A DNA stretch of 64,000 nucleotides from Actinomadura nitritigenes (GCF_017573545.1 NZ_JAGEOK010000006.1:124001-188000), one strand, 5' to 3'; positions 9,013 through 16,785 are shown, counted from the stretch's first letter. The notes: generated by a model from the sequence alone, not told the origin. Numbers and translations: made by a program.

Positions 9013-9794
9013 GGGCCGCTCTCCTCCGGCCGCGCGGCCATCTCCGCGCTCAGCGCGGTGTCGCGCAGGGCCGCGCCGGTGTCGTCCAGCGACTCCAGCC
9101 GCGCGGCGTCCCGCAGGCGCTCGGTGTCGTCCGGCTCGGCGCCGCCGTGGAGGGACTCCGCGGCGTGGAGCAGCTCGTCGACGGTGTCGTCGAAGGAGGT
9201 GTGCGCGCGGCGGGCCCGGTAGGCGGCGAGGCGGTCGAAGCGGTCCTCGTCGAGGCGCAGCCACCGCACGGCGCCGTAGTAGCGGTCCACGAGGCTCCGC
9301 CAGACGGCGACGGACAGCTCCCCGGTCGCCTGGTGCCGGCACGGGATCTGCGCGGTGCGCAGCACGCCGTCCTCGCCCGGGTAGAAGACCGTCCCGTCGA
9401 AGGCGAGGTCGAGGGGGACGTGGCCGCCGCCCAGGGCGCGCAGGTACTGGTCGGCGGTGACCTGCATGTCGTGCCCGCAGGGCAGCGCGACCGTCACCTC
9501 GGTCTCGCCGCGGAACGTCGGGACGGTCAGGCCGATCCGCGCCCACAGCAGCCCGCCGGGCGGCTCGTCCGACAGCGCGGACGCGCCGATCAGGCGGACC
9601 AGCCGGTCGCGCTCGGCGTCCTCGTAGCGGCGCCGCGCCGCCGCGATCGTCACGGTGGTGGTGAGCAGGACGCACTGGACCGGCCCGCCGTCCGGGCGGC
9701 GCAGCGCGATGCGCAGGTTCAGCGTGGGCGCCGCCGCGAAGGGCTCGGGCTCGATGCCGAGCAGTTCCAGCGCCAGTTCCGGGACCGCGTTCAT
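9000..9794 (-). CDS. DUF6084-family protein
   Basis: A 264-residue protein (MNAVPELALELLGIEPEPFA). It is a predicted all-beta/alpha cytosolic protein with no signal peptide. The wording of the N-terminal half (ALRRPDGGPVQCVLLTTTV, then RIGLTVPTFRGETEV) matches the DUF6084 proteins that accompany uptake NiFe hydrogenase genes in actinomycetes. It is the first gene of a three-gene overlapping minus-strand operon. No hydrogenase subunit or Hyp maturation gene lies in the window. The Shine-Dalgarno sequence is poor: the nearest G-rich run ends 14 nt upstream, inside a short upstream reading frame. Confidence 0.6.
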   Translation of the reverse strand: MNAVPELALELLGIEPEPFAAAPTLNLRIALRRPDGGPVQCVLLTTTVTIAAARRRYEDAERDRLVRLIGASALSDEPPGGLLWARIGLTVPTFRGETEVTVALPCGHDMQVTADQYLRALGGGHVPLDLAFDGTVFYPGEDGVLRTAQIPCRHQATGELSVAVWRSLVDRYYGAVRWLRLDEDRFDRLAAYRARRAHTSFDDTVDELLHAAESLHGGAEPDDTERLRDAARLESLDDTGAALRDTALSAEMAARPEESGPWTP

Positions 9795-9801
9795 GCGGGC
9801 G

Positions 9802-9828
9802 TCACGCCCCCTCGCCGACGGTGGTCAT
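9802..9828 (-). other. Possible 8-codon leader peptide before the DUF6084 gene
   Basis: A minus-strand ATG at 9828 follows GGGGGGAG and reads MTTVGEGA-stop, ending 7 nt before the DUF6084 ATG. The ribosome site of the tiny frame is better than that of the gene, so translation may be coupled. Alternatively this is chance in a GC-rich leader. Confidence 0.25.
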
Positions 9829-10184
9829 GGCCACTCCCCCCAGAGATCATCGACCAATTCGACCTGCCCGGCGGCATTCGCCCGCAAACACCGCCGGAAA
9901 GGCGCCTGCGGCATTTCCATGGTTACGCAAAGAGCGCACTCGACCTGGGAAGGTCCGGGCAGCGGAACCCTTGCCGCGAGGCGAGCGGGACGGGCGGCGA
10001 AGCGCGCGGAAATTCGCCGTGACGGGCAGCGCCATCGACGCGATATCGACGTATTAGTCCGATATACGAGTGACAGCGTCCCGGTCGGAGACCGGAAAAC
10101 TTTCCGGAGTCATGCACGACACGGTGCGGTTCCGCTGCGCGTCGGCGGACCCGGGACCGCGCTCGCGCCAGACGGGGCCACGGC
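9829..10184. other. Intergenic region with no recognisable gene
   Basis: About 360 bp upstream of both divergent transcription units. Its short open frames look like random GC-rich frames. It includes an AT-richer patch (10040-10075) and an inverted repeat CCGGAAA/TTTCCGG at 10092-10107. It must carry the minus-strand promoter of the DUF6084 operon, but I could not pick a convincing -35/-10 pair. Confidence 0.5.
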
Positions 10185-10215
10185 TTGACCTGGAGCGCGC
10201 TCCATCTCCTAGCGT
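10185..10215 (+). promoter_or_regulatory. MerR-type promoter with 19-bp spacer and palindromic operator
   Basis: TTGACC (10185-10190) and TAGCGT (10210-10215) are separated by 19 bp. The perfect 14-bp palindrome TGGAGCGCGCTCCA (10191-10204) lies between them. A stretched spacer carrying the operator is the hallmark of MerR-family activated promoters. The aldo/keto reductase start lies 32 bp downstream of the -10. No MerR gene is in the neighbourhood. Confidence 0.75.
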
Positions 10216-10246
10216 TCTGCCCGTCCACCACGAGAAGGAGCCCGCA

Positions 10247-11287
10247 TTGCAGTACCGGAAGCTCGGCCGCACCGGCGTGGAGGTCAGCACCCAGTGCCTC
10301 GGGGCCATGATGTTCGGCGCGGTCGGCAACCCCGACCACGACGAGTCCGAGCGCATCATCCACCGCGCGCTCGACGCCGGGATCAACTTCGTCGACACCG
10401 CCGACATGTACTCCGCCGGGGAGAGCGAGGAGATCGTCGGCCGCGCCCTCAAGGGCCGCCGCGACGACGTCGTCCTCGCCAGCAAGTTCTTCTTCCCGCT
10501 CGGAGACGAGCGCAACGCCCGCGGCGGGTCCCGCCGCTACATCGTCCGCGCGGTCGAGGCCAGCCTCCGCCGCCTCGGCACCGACCACATCGACCTCTAC
10601 CAGATGCACCGCCCCGACTGGGACACCGATCTGGAGGAGACCCTCGACGCCCTCACCGACCTCGTCCGCCAGGGCAAGGTCCGCTACATCGGCTCGTCGT
10701 CCTTCCCGGCGGACCAGATCGTCGAGGCGCAGTGGGCGGCGGCGCGCCGCGGCGGCGCCCGGTTCGTCTGCGAGCAGCCCCAGTACTCGATCTTCGCCCG
10801 CTCGATCGAGGACGCCATGCTGCCCACCGCGCAGCGGCACGGCATGGGCGTCATCCCGTGGAGCCCGCTCGCCGGCGGCTGGCTGACCGGCAAGTACCGG
10901 CGCGACGAGACGGCGCCCGCCGGCTCCCGCTTCGCGCCCTCCGACGACTCGAACTGGAAGGGCCGCACGGTCGACACCGACCCGAGCGCGCCCGTCCGCT
11001 TCGACGCCGTCGAGCGCCTCACCGAGATCGCCGACGAGGCGGGCCTGCCGCTGACCCACATGGCGCTGGCCTTCGTCGGCGAGCACCCGGCGATCACCTC
11101 GGCCATCATCGGCCCGAAGACGATGGCGCAGCTGGACGACCTGCTCGCCGCCGCCGACATCCGGCTCGACCCGGCCGTCCTGGACGCGATCGACGAGGTC
11201 GTCCCGCCCGGCACCGACATCGCGGGCATCAAGCACCTCACCGGCAACCCGGCGCTGAACCCCGAGAACCGCCGCCGCCCCCGGTGA
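10247..11287 (+). CDS. Aldo/keto reductase
   Basis: A 346-residue NADPH-dependent oxidoreductase of the AKR fold (YRKLGRTGVEVSTQCLG). I chose the TTG at 10247 because AGAAGGAG lies 6 nt upstream; the open frame continues further upstream without a ribosome site. The catalytic set is visible: Asp and Tyr in NFVDTADMYSAGESE, Lys in VVLASKFFF and His in DLYQMHRPD. The family reduces aldehydes and ketones; the substrate here is unknown. The gene overlaps the following VOC gene by 4 nt, so the two form an operon, and the MerR-type promoter suggests induction by a small electrophile or drug. Confidence 0.88.
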   Translation: MQYRKLGRTGVEVSTQCLGAMMFGAVGNPDHDESERIIHRALDAGINFVDTADMYSAGESEEIVGRALKGRRDDVVLASKFFFPLGDERNARGGSRRYIVRAVEASLRRLGTDHIDLYQMHRPDWDTDLEETLDALTDLVRQGKVRYIGSSSFPADQIVEAQWAAARRGGARFVCEQPQYSIFARSIEDAMLPTAQRHGMGVIPWSPLAGGWLTGKYRRDETAPAGSRFAPSDDSNWKGRTVDTDPSAPVRFDAVERLTEIADEAGLPLTHMALAFVGEHPAITSAIIGPKTMAQLDDLLAAADIRLDPAVLDAIDEVVPPGTDIAGIKHLTGNPALNPENRRRPR

Positions 11288-11733
11288 CCGGCTTCTACCA
11301 CGTCTGCTTCGCCGTCCCCGACCTCGCCGCGGCGATGCGCGACCTCACCGCCACCACGGGCCTGGCCTGGCGCGACCCCGCCGACGGGCGGATCGGGGAA
11401 TGGGACTACCGGATCGTCTTCTCCGCCGGTGGAGCCCCGTTCGTCGAGCTCATCGAGGCCGCGCCGGGCGGGCCGTGGGGCGACACGTCCCGGCCGGGCT
11501 TCCACCACCTCGGGTTCTGGACGTCCGACCTCGCGGCGGGGACGGCCGCGCTCACCGCCGGCGGCTTCGCCGAGACGTTCTCCGGCTGCCCCTACGGCCG
11601 CGCGTTCGCCTACCACCGCGTCGACTCGATCGGCGCGCACGTCGAACTCGTCGACCAGGGCCTCCAGGCATCCTTCCTGGACACCTGGAACCCCGGCGGC
11701 CCGCCGATGCCCGCCATCGACGAGCCCACCTGA
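11284..11733 (+). CDS. VOC (glyoxalase/bleomycin-resistance fold) protein
   Basis: A 149-residue protein whose GTG start overlaps the upstream stop codon (GTGA). It has two beta-alpha-beta-beta-beta modules starting FYHVCFAVPDL and FHHLGFWTSDL, with candidate metal ligands His (FYHV), Glu (FVELIE), His (FHHL) and Glu (AHVELVD). The arrangement fits vicinal oxygen chelate enzymes, which include glyoxalases and isomerases. Co-expression with an aldo/keto reductase from a MerR-type promoter suggests detoxification of a reactive carbonyl, which is inference. Confidence 0.8.
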   Translation: MTGFYHVCFAVPDLAAAMRDLTATTGLAWRDPADGRIGEWDYRIVFSAGGAPFVELIEAAPGGPWGDTSRPGFHHLGFWTSDLAAGTAALTAGGFAETFSGCPYGRAFAYHRVDSIGAHVELVDQGLQASFLDTWNPGGPPMPAIDEPT

Positions 11734-11787
11734 CCCGCCGCCCGCCCGCCGCCGCGCCGCCTCCCCGTGCGACCGGGCGTTCCCAGG

Positions 11788-12480
11788 TCAGACGGGCTGA
11801 CCGATGGGCCGGATGGTGAGGGTGTTGAGGTCGACGCCCGCCGGCTGGTCGAGGGCGAAGCAGATGGCCTCGGCGATGGGCTGGGGAGGCAGCGCGAAGG
11901 GGGGAGCGCCGGCGCCTTGCCAGAAGGGCGTGTCGATCATGCCGGGGTTGACGAGGGCGACACCGATGCCGCGGGTCGTGGCGTGCAGGCGCAGGTTCTC
12001 GGCCAGCCCGGTGACGGCCCACTTGGTCGCCGAGTACAGGTTGGCGGGGGCGTTCTTCAGCCCGGCGACGCTGCCGACGAGCACCAGCCGTCCGCCGGTG
12101 GCCTCAAGGTGGGGCAGGGCCGCGTGGGCCAGGAGGGCGGGGCCGAGAACGTTGGTGAGGACCATCGGCGCCCACGACGCCGGGTCACCGGCCCCGATGG
12201 AGTCACCGGTCATGAATCCGGCGTTCGCCACGGCCGCGTCCAGCGCGCCGAAGTGCTCCACGGTGCGGGTCACGACCGACTCGGTGGCCTCCCAGTCCGC
12301 CGCGTCCGCGACGAGGCCCAGCAGCCGGTCGGGGTGGCCGGCCTCGTCGAGGAACGCCTTCAGCCTGCTCTCGTCGCGGCCGGTGACGGCCACTCGGTGG
12401 CCGCGGCCGAGCAGCAGCCGCGCGGTGTGGGCGCCGATACCGCTGGTCGCACCGGTGATCAGTACAGTCTTGCCGGACAT
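11788..12480 (-). CDS. Short-chain dehydrogenase/reductase
   Basis: A 230-residue classical SDR. TGATSGIG near the N-terminus binds NAD(P), NAG (AVANAGFM) stabilises the fold, and the catalytic Ser, Tyr and Lys lie in LVGSVAG and YSATK. The substrate is unknown. It is divergent from a MmyB-like regulator, with a perfect inverted repeat between them, so it is the likely regulatory target of that gene. Confidence 0.88.
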   Translation of the reverse strand: MSGKTVLITGATSGIGAHTARLLLGRGHRVAVTGRDESRLKAFLDEAGHPDRLLGLVADAADWEATESVVTRTVEHFGALDAAVANAGFMTGDSIGAGDPASWAPMVLTNVLGPALLAHAALPHLEATGGRLVLVGSVAGLKNAPANLYSATKWAVTGLAENLRLHATTRGIGVALVNPGMIDTPFWQGAGAPPFALPPQPIAEAICFALDQPAGVDLNTLTIRPIGQPV

Positions 12481-12576
12481 GTCATGCTCCTCGGGTGTAA
12501 GTGGCGGACGGCGACGAAGGAAGCCGTTCGGGCCGCCGATCCCACGAAACCGGCGCCGGCACGGGCGAGGAAGGTC

Positions 12577-12599
12577 GCGTTTATGGGGGGCATAAACGC
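12577..12599. promoter_or_regulatory. Perfect inverted repeat operator between SDR and MmyB-like regulator
   Basis: The arms GCGTTTATG (12577-12585) and CATAAACGC (12591-12599) flank GGGGG. The site is an AT-rich island midway between two divergent genes. It is probably the operator of the downstream HTH regulator. A TAGGTA at 12622-12627 could be the plus-strand -10. Confidence 0.65.
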
Positions 12600-12637
12600 A
12601 ACCTCCCTATCGGCCGGTCCGTAGGTACGGTGGACGA

Positions 12638-13570
12638 ATGGAGCCTCCGCCCGAGAGCCGCGCCGGCAGTCGCACCGACAACCGCTCCGACATCCGCGGC
12701 TTCCTCACGAGCCGGCGCGCCAGGCTCGCCCCGGAGCGGGTCGGGCTGCCCACGAGCCGGCGGCGCCGGGTCCCGGGACTGCGGCGCGAGGAGGTCGCGG
12801 CCCTCGCCGGCGTGAGCACCGAGTGGTACACGCGGCTGGAGAGGGGCCACATCGGCGGCGTGTCCGAGGAGGTGCTCGAAGCGGTCGCCCGGGCGTTGCT
12901 CCTCGACGAGGACGAGCGCACCTACCTGCTCGATCTGGCGAGAGCGGCCCGCCCCGCCGGCCGGGCGGGGCGCCGCCGCCGCAACGACGTCGAGATCCCG
13001 TCCTCCGTCCAGTGGATGGTCGACTCCATGACCATGGCCCCCGCCTTCGTGCGCAACGGCCGCTTGGACCTCGTCGCGAGCAACGCGCTGTGCAGGGCCC
13101 TCTATTCACCGATGTTCGACAGCGACACCACCGCTGAGCGGGGGTTCGCCAACTTCCCCCGCTACTTCTTCCTCGACCCTGGCTCTTCCCGTTTCTTCGT
13201 CGACTGGGAGGAAGGCGCGAAGGCCACGGTCGCCGTGCTCCGCGCCGAAGCCGGACGCGAACCTCACGACCGGGCCCTGCGTGAGCTCGTCGGTGAACTG
13301 TCCACGCTCAGCCCCGAGTTCCGCACCATGTGGGCCAGTCACGACGTCCGAATCCACCACGAGGGCGTCAAGCGGCTGGACCATCCCGAGGTCGGCCGCC
13401 TCGAGTTGACGTTCCGCTCCCTGAACCTGCCCCTGGCTCAGCGGGCCGTACACGACCTGACGGTCTACGCCGCCGAGCCGGGCACCCCGTCGGAGGACCG
13501 CCTGAAAGTCCTCGCCAGCTGGGCAGCACCTCGGACCTCGGCCACGGAACCGCTCCGCCCTCCCCGCTGA
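12638..13570 (+). CDS. MmyB-like XRE-family transcriptional regulator
   Basis: A 310-residue protein. The N-terminal helix-turn-helix (about residues 20-85) includes RRRRVPGLRREEVAALAGVS and WYTRLERGH, the signature of MmyB/MltR-type regulators. The C-terminal 180 residues form the typical ligand-binding domain (VDSMTMAPAFVRNGRLDLVA, FVDWEEGAKATVAVLR). These proteins commonly repress or activate a divergent SDR or oxidoreductase gene in response to a hydrophobic ligand. Here the SDR lies 157 bp away across a palindromic operator. Confidence 0.88.
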   Translation: MEPPPESRAGSRTDNRSDIRGFLTSRRARLAPERVGLPTSRRRRVPGLRREEVAALAGVSTEWYTRLERGHIGGVSEEVLEAVARALLLDEDERTYLLDLARAARPAGRAGRRRRNDVEIPSSVQWMVDSMTMAPAFVRNGRLDLVASNALCRALYSPMFDSDTTAERGFANFPRYFFLDPGSSRFFVDWEEGAKATVAVLRAEAGREPHDRALRELVGELSTLSPEFRTMWASHDVRIHHEGVKRLDHPEVGRLELTFRSLNLPLAQRAVHDLTVYAAEPGTPSEDRLKVLASWAAPRTSATEPLRPPR

Positions 13571-13598
13571 CACCGGACGGATCAGGGCCGAACCCTGC

Positions 13599-13712
13599 GA
13601 GCAACCGCTTCGCGAGCGCCTCACCACGATCGCCGACACGGCGAATCCAGGCATCAAGCACCTCACCGGCAACCCGTCCCTGACCCCCGAGACGCGCCGC
13701 CGCCCCCGCTGG
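13599..13712 (+). pseudogene. Remnant of an aldo/keto reductase C-terminus
   Basis: Reading frame 13599-13712 gives RERLTTIADTAN joined directly to PGIKHLTGNPSLTPETRRR. The functional reductase at 10247 contains ERLTEIADEA and, about 75 residues later, AGIKHLTGNPALNPENRRR. The fragment is thus a decayed second copy with an internal deletion and no start. Confidence 0.7.
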
Positions 13713-14253
13713 CCCCCGGCGACCCCCGGCCAGGCGTCCCGGCGAGCCCGAACGCACCGTCCCCGTGACCGAGCCGAGCGCCCGGCGTCCCAGCGTCCGG
13801 CGTCCGGCGTCGGCGGGAGAACGTCTCGCGCTCGGTCATGAGGGCTGTACAACCGCATCGACGACCAGAGCGCCTCGCCGGACGGTCGGCATCAGCCGGG
13901 TGCGAGCGGCCTCGTCGAGATGGCGTACGACGCATTCGATGCGACTCTTCGGGGCGCCTGGACTTCGCCGAGGAGGGTAGGCCACCGGTCCGGGGAGGGT
14001 GGATCACCGGTCCAGGGAGGCCGCGGCCGCGCTACGTCCGGGCGGCCAGGACTCGATCGCGTCGGCGGTGGCGCTGTCCGGGCGGCTGCGCTCGTTCTTG
14101 ATCATGTACGTGATCAGTTCCCGTTCATGCCCGGCGATGAGCATCTTTGCAGCACGCAGATCACGCGGTGAGCGCCCTTCAAGGAGGGCGAATTCGAAAG
14201 TTCTCCGATGCCATAATTCATGACCCCATCGACGTTCTCGCGACAACCAAGAA
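13713..14253. other. Gene-poor stretch with one doubtful minus-strand frame
   Basis: No recognisable gene. A near-exact direct repeat, CACCGGTCCGGGGAGG / CACCGGTCCAGGGAGG, occurs near 13982-14020. A minus-strand frame 14246-14004 (80 codons from a TTG) reads AKMLIAGHERELITYMIKNE in its middle. It looks protein-like and has lower GC than its surroundings. It abuts the left 195-bp repeat and may be the 3' end of a gene cut by that repeat. Confidence 0.35.
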
Positions 14254-14448
14254 GGGTGTTCGGGTGGTGGGGTGGCGCTGGCGTACGGGGCCGCCCCTCC
14301 AAAGTCAAGGGCGCCTTCGGCGTCGCTTCGCGATGGACTTCGTCCACCCTTGACTTTGGAGCCTCTGCGGCCCCTGAGGCAGCGTTAGGGGCAGGCTCCG
14401 CCTGCCCCGCCCCGGGTCGCGCCACCCCACCACCCCCTTCCGTCAGGG
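14254..14448 (+). repeat. 195-bp inverted repeat, left copy
   Basis: Base-by-base comparison shows that 14254-14448 is the exact reverse complement of 16356-16550 (195 of 195). The repeat is itself self-complementary: GTGGTGGGGTGGCGC near its left end pairs with GCGCCACCCCACCAC near its right end, CTCCAAAGTCAAGGG pairs with CCCTTGACTTTGGAG, and GGGGCAGG pairs with CCTGCCCC. Identity stops abruptly on both sides, so the edges are well defined. Confidence 0.95.
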
Positions 14449-14563
14449 ACCAGCCTCGGGGTGCTCCATAGAACAAAGACTGCAAGGGCACGCTTGCCTT
14501 TCCCGCCAAAAAGATACCGGAAGGAATGTGCCGTGAACGGCCCCGAATGTCGGTCACACAGGG

Positions 14564-14569
14564 TACTAT
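14564..14569 (+). promoter_or_regulatory. -10 box for a leaderless DUF222/HNH transcript
   Basis: TACTAT ends 6 nt before the ATG at 14576 and no ribosome site is present. Initiation at or next to the ATG would give a leaderless mRNA, which is common in actinomycetes. No clear -35 is visible. Confidence 0.5.
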
Positions 14570-14575
14570 TTACGT

Positions 14576-15853
14576 ATGCAATCAGTGACGGTCGAGCTTG
14601 AGGCCGCGTCCACCATGGAACTGGTGAACGCGCTCTCAACCATCGCCACTGAACTCGCCTCAAGGGAAGCCCCCGAATCAGCTGCCGCATGCCTGGAACT
14701 CACCGAAACCCTCGTGGCCGCCTCCGATAAGCAGGAAAGCGCCCTCGCCGCATTCATCGGCCGAGTCGACGCCACCAAAGAACAGGCCCGGTGGGGATAC
14801 CCCTCCACCCAAGCATGGCTGCGATCCCGGCTCGGCATGCGCGACAACCGCGCCAAGGAGCGCCTCACCCTTGCCCGGCAGCGGCGTCGCCTCCCGCAGG
14901 TGGCCGAGCAGCTCGCAGCCGGGGAGCTGTCTTACGGTTACGCCGTCACCGTCGCCGACTCGGTCTCCCGTCTGGACGACCACGACTGCGCCGAGGCCGA
15001 GGCGACCCTGCTCGGCTTCGTCGACCAGGGCTTTTCGGCCGGGAAGGTCGCCGCGTTCGGGCGCCGCATCCGTGACCTCATCGCCGAACGCGACGACACC
15101 GAAGACGCCCCCGATGAGGATTCTCGGCGCGGTTACGACAAGTCGTGGCTCACCACTACCCGATCTCTGGACGGCGGCCGGTACGTTAAAGGGTGGCTGA
15201 ACCCCGAGGACGCCGCGATCTGGGACGGCACCCTGGCACCGCTGGCCAAGCCGGCCGGACTCGACGACCGCCGCGACCTTCCCGAACGCACCGCAGCGGC
15301 ACTGTCCAGTGTCCTGTCGGGCGGGCACAAGGCTTCCAAGGTCACCGTGATCTGCGACCTGGACACCCTCACCGGAGGCAACGCCCCGGCCCGCCTCACC
15401 GACGGCACCCCCATCCCCGCCGCCCAAGCCCGCCGCATCGCCCTGGCCGCCGGGGTATCGCCCCTGCTGCTCGGGCGCGGGAACACCCCGCTGTACCTGG
15501 GCTATCGGGAGCGGTTCGCTTCGGCAGCACAGCGGCAGGTGCTGGAGACGCTCTACTCCTCGTGTGCGGTGCGGGGATGTGAAGTGCCCGGGACGCTGTG
15601 CGAGGTCGACCATGTCCACGGTTGGGCGCTCGGGCGGTCGCCGACCGACATCGATCAGCTCGCTCTGACCTGTGGGTGGCACAACCGCTTCAAACACACC
15701 AACCCCGACCAGATCCAGATCGGCAAGGATCACGACGGGCGATACGTCTACCGGCTGCTCCCACCAGCCGACGCCAGAGGACCCGCGACCGGGACCGGAC
15801 CACCGGGCAGCATCGGCCCACCCGACAACCCCGCCCTCGACTGGGCCGCATAA
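14576..15853 (+). CDS. DUF222 / HNH endonuclease (13E12-repeat type)
   Basis: A 425-residue protein. A helical DUF222 domain spans about residues 30-290 (RWGYPSTQAWLRSRLGMRDN, AERLTLARQRRRLP-like). A C-terminal HNH nuclease motif begins with CAVRGC, followed by CEVDHVHGW and then LTCGWHNRFK, giving the Cys pairs and His residues of a zinc-stabilised HNH site. The tail is Pro/Gly-rich. Members are abundant, often multicopy and variable in actinobacteria, including the REP13E12 elements of Mycobacterium tuberculosis that serve as prophage integration sites. This copy is intact and lies between two identical 195-bp inverted repeats, which suggests a mobile or amplified unit. The DNA target is unknown. 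Confidence 0.88.
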   Translation: MQSVTVELEAASTMELVNALSTIATELASREAPESAAACLELTETLVAASDKQESALAAFIGRVDATKEQARWGYPSTQAWLRSRLGMRDNRAKERLTLARQRRRLPQVAEQLAAGELSYGYAVTVADSVSRLDDHDCAEAEATLLGFVDQGFSAGKVAAFGRRIRDLIAERDDTEDAPDEDSRRGYDKSWLTTTRSLDGGRYVKGWLNPEDAAIWDGTLAPLAKPAGLDDRRDLPERTAAALSSVLSGGHKASKVTVICDLDTLTGGNAPARLTDGTPIPAAQARRIALAAGVSPLLLGRGNTPLYLGYRERFASAAQRQVLETLYSSCAVRGCEVPGTLCEVDHVHGWALGRSPTDIDQLALTCGWHNRFKHTNPDQIQIGKDHDGRYVYRLLPPADARGPATGTGPPGSIGPPDNPALDWAA

Positions 15854-16355
15854 CCGCACCACCCCGCCACACCGCACCCGGTCATGCCCTGCGCCGGTCT
15901 ACCGCCCGCATCCACCCCCGGTGACGGGCGGCCCCGGCATGCCCACACCACAGACGACGGCGCCCCCTCACACCGGTGCGCGCCCCACCAGACACCCCTC
16001 AGCAGAGACCACCCCAACCCACCCGGCCACTGCACCGCCCAGGCACCGACCCACCCCACACCACCCTGGACTGGGGCTGCATCACCACCCCGCCCCAGCA
16101 ACACGGCACCCGGCCACACCCTGCCCCAGGCCATTCGCACCCACCCCCATCAGGGGCGAGCCAGCCTCCCTATATGACATCGCCATGCCAACACGGCAGT
16201 GCGATGCGGATGCAATGGCCGAGACCGCCCCGGCGAACGCAGTGCGCCACCCCTACAGGCCGCAATGCCAGAGCCATCGCCAACACCGGATCACGGGCGA
16301 CTCACACCGACGGGCCTGGCGACGGCCGGGAGCGAACTGCCGAGAACGGGTTCGC
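15854..16355. other. C-rich, G-poor non-coding stretch inside the repeat-bounded unit
   Basis: About 500 bp with extreme C skew on the plus strand and only low-complexity Pro/Thr/His frames. Positions near 16060-16130 (CTGGACTGGGGCTGCATCACC) look like a degenerate second copy of the HNH gene's 3' end near 15837-15880 (CTCGACTGGGCCGCATAACC), so the region may be decayed repeat sequence. Confidence 0.4.
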
Positions 16356-16550
16356 CCCTGACGGAAGGGGGTGGTGGGGTGGCGCGACCCGGGGCGGGGC
16401 AGGCGGAGCCTGCCCCTAACGCTGCCTCAGGGGCCGCAGAGGCTCCAAAGTCAAGGGTGGACGAAGTCCATCGCGAAGCGACGCCGAAGGCGCCCTTGAC
16501 TTTGGAGGGGCGGCCCCGTACGCCAGCGCCACCCCACCACCCGAACACCC
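16356..16550 (-). repeat. 195-bp inverted repeat, right copy
   Basis: An exact reverse complement of 14254-14448. Between the inner edges lie 1907 bp containing only the DUF222/HNH gene and a C-rich tail. Outside the copy the sequence differs from that beyond the left copy. Confidence 0.95.
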
Positions 16551-16576
16551 ATTCCCCATATCGCAAGAACACCCCC

Positions 16577-16612
16577 CCGTCCGACCCCCCGTCCGACCCC
16601 CCGTCCGACACC
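16577..16612 (+). repeat. Three 12-bp tandem repeats
   Basis: CCGTCCGACCCC occurs twice and CCGTCCGACACC once in tandem, 26 bp beyond the right 195-bp repeat. Further CCATCCG-type degenerate units follow to about 16680. Nothing else is recognised between here and the MgtC gene. Confidence 0.8.
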
Positions 16613-16785
16613 CCACCATCCGCCACTCCGTCATCCGAACACCCTGGCCATCCGCACGCCTCGCCATCCGAACCCCCTGTTGCCATTCATTTGAATAGCC
16701 ACCCGGTAAGCGACGGGACTGGTCGTTCATTCGGTGGTCATTTGGAGATGAAACGGCTAGCGATATCGCCCCCGATGCCGGCGGG

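Noticed and set aside
14576..15853. Homing endonuclease within an intron or intein
   Set aside because: The HNH gene has its own promoter and DUF222 domain and does not interrupt a recognisable host gene.
15672..16361. A Pro/Thr/His-rich protein downstream of the HNH gene
   Set aside because: The 229-codon frame is low-complexity, overlaps the HNH gene end and reflects extreme C skew; it has no start signal.
14254..16550. Classical insertion sequence or integron
   Set aside because: No transposase or integrase is present; the only gene is DUF222/HNH and no target-site duplication could be recognised beyond the repeat edges.
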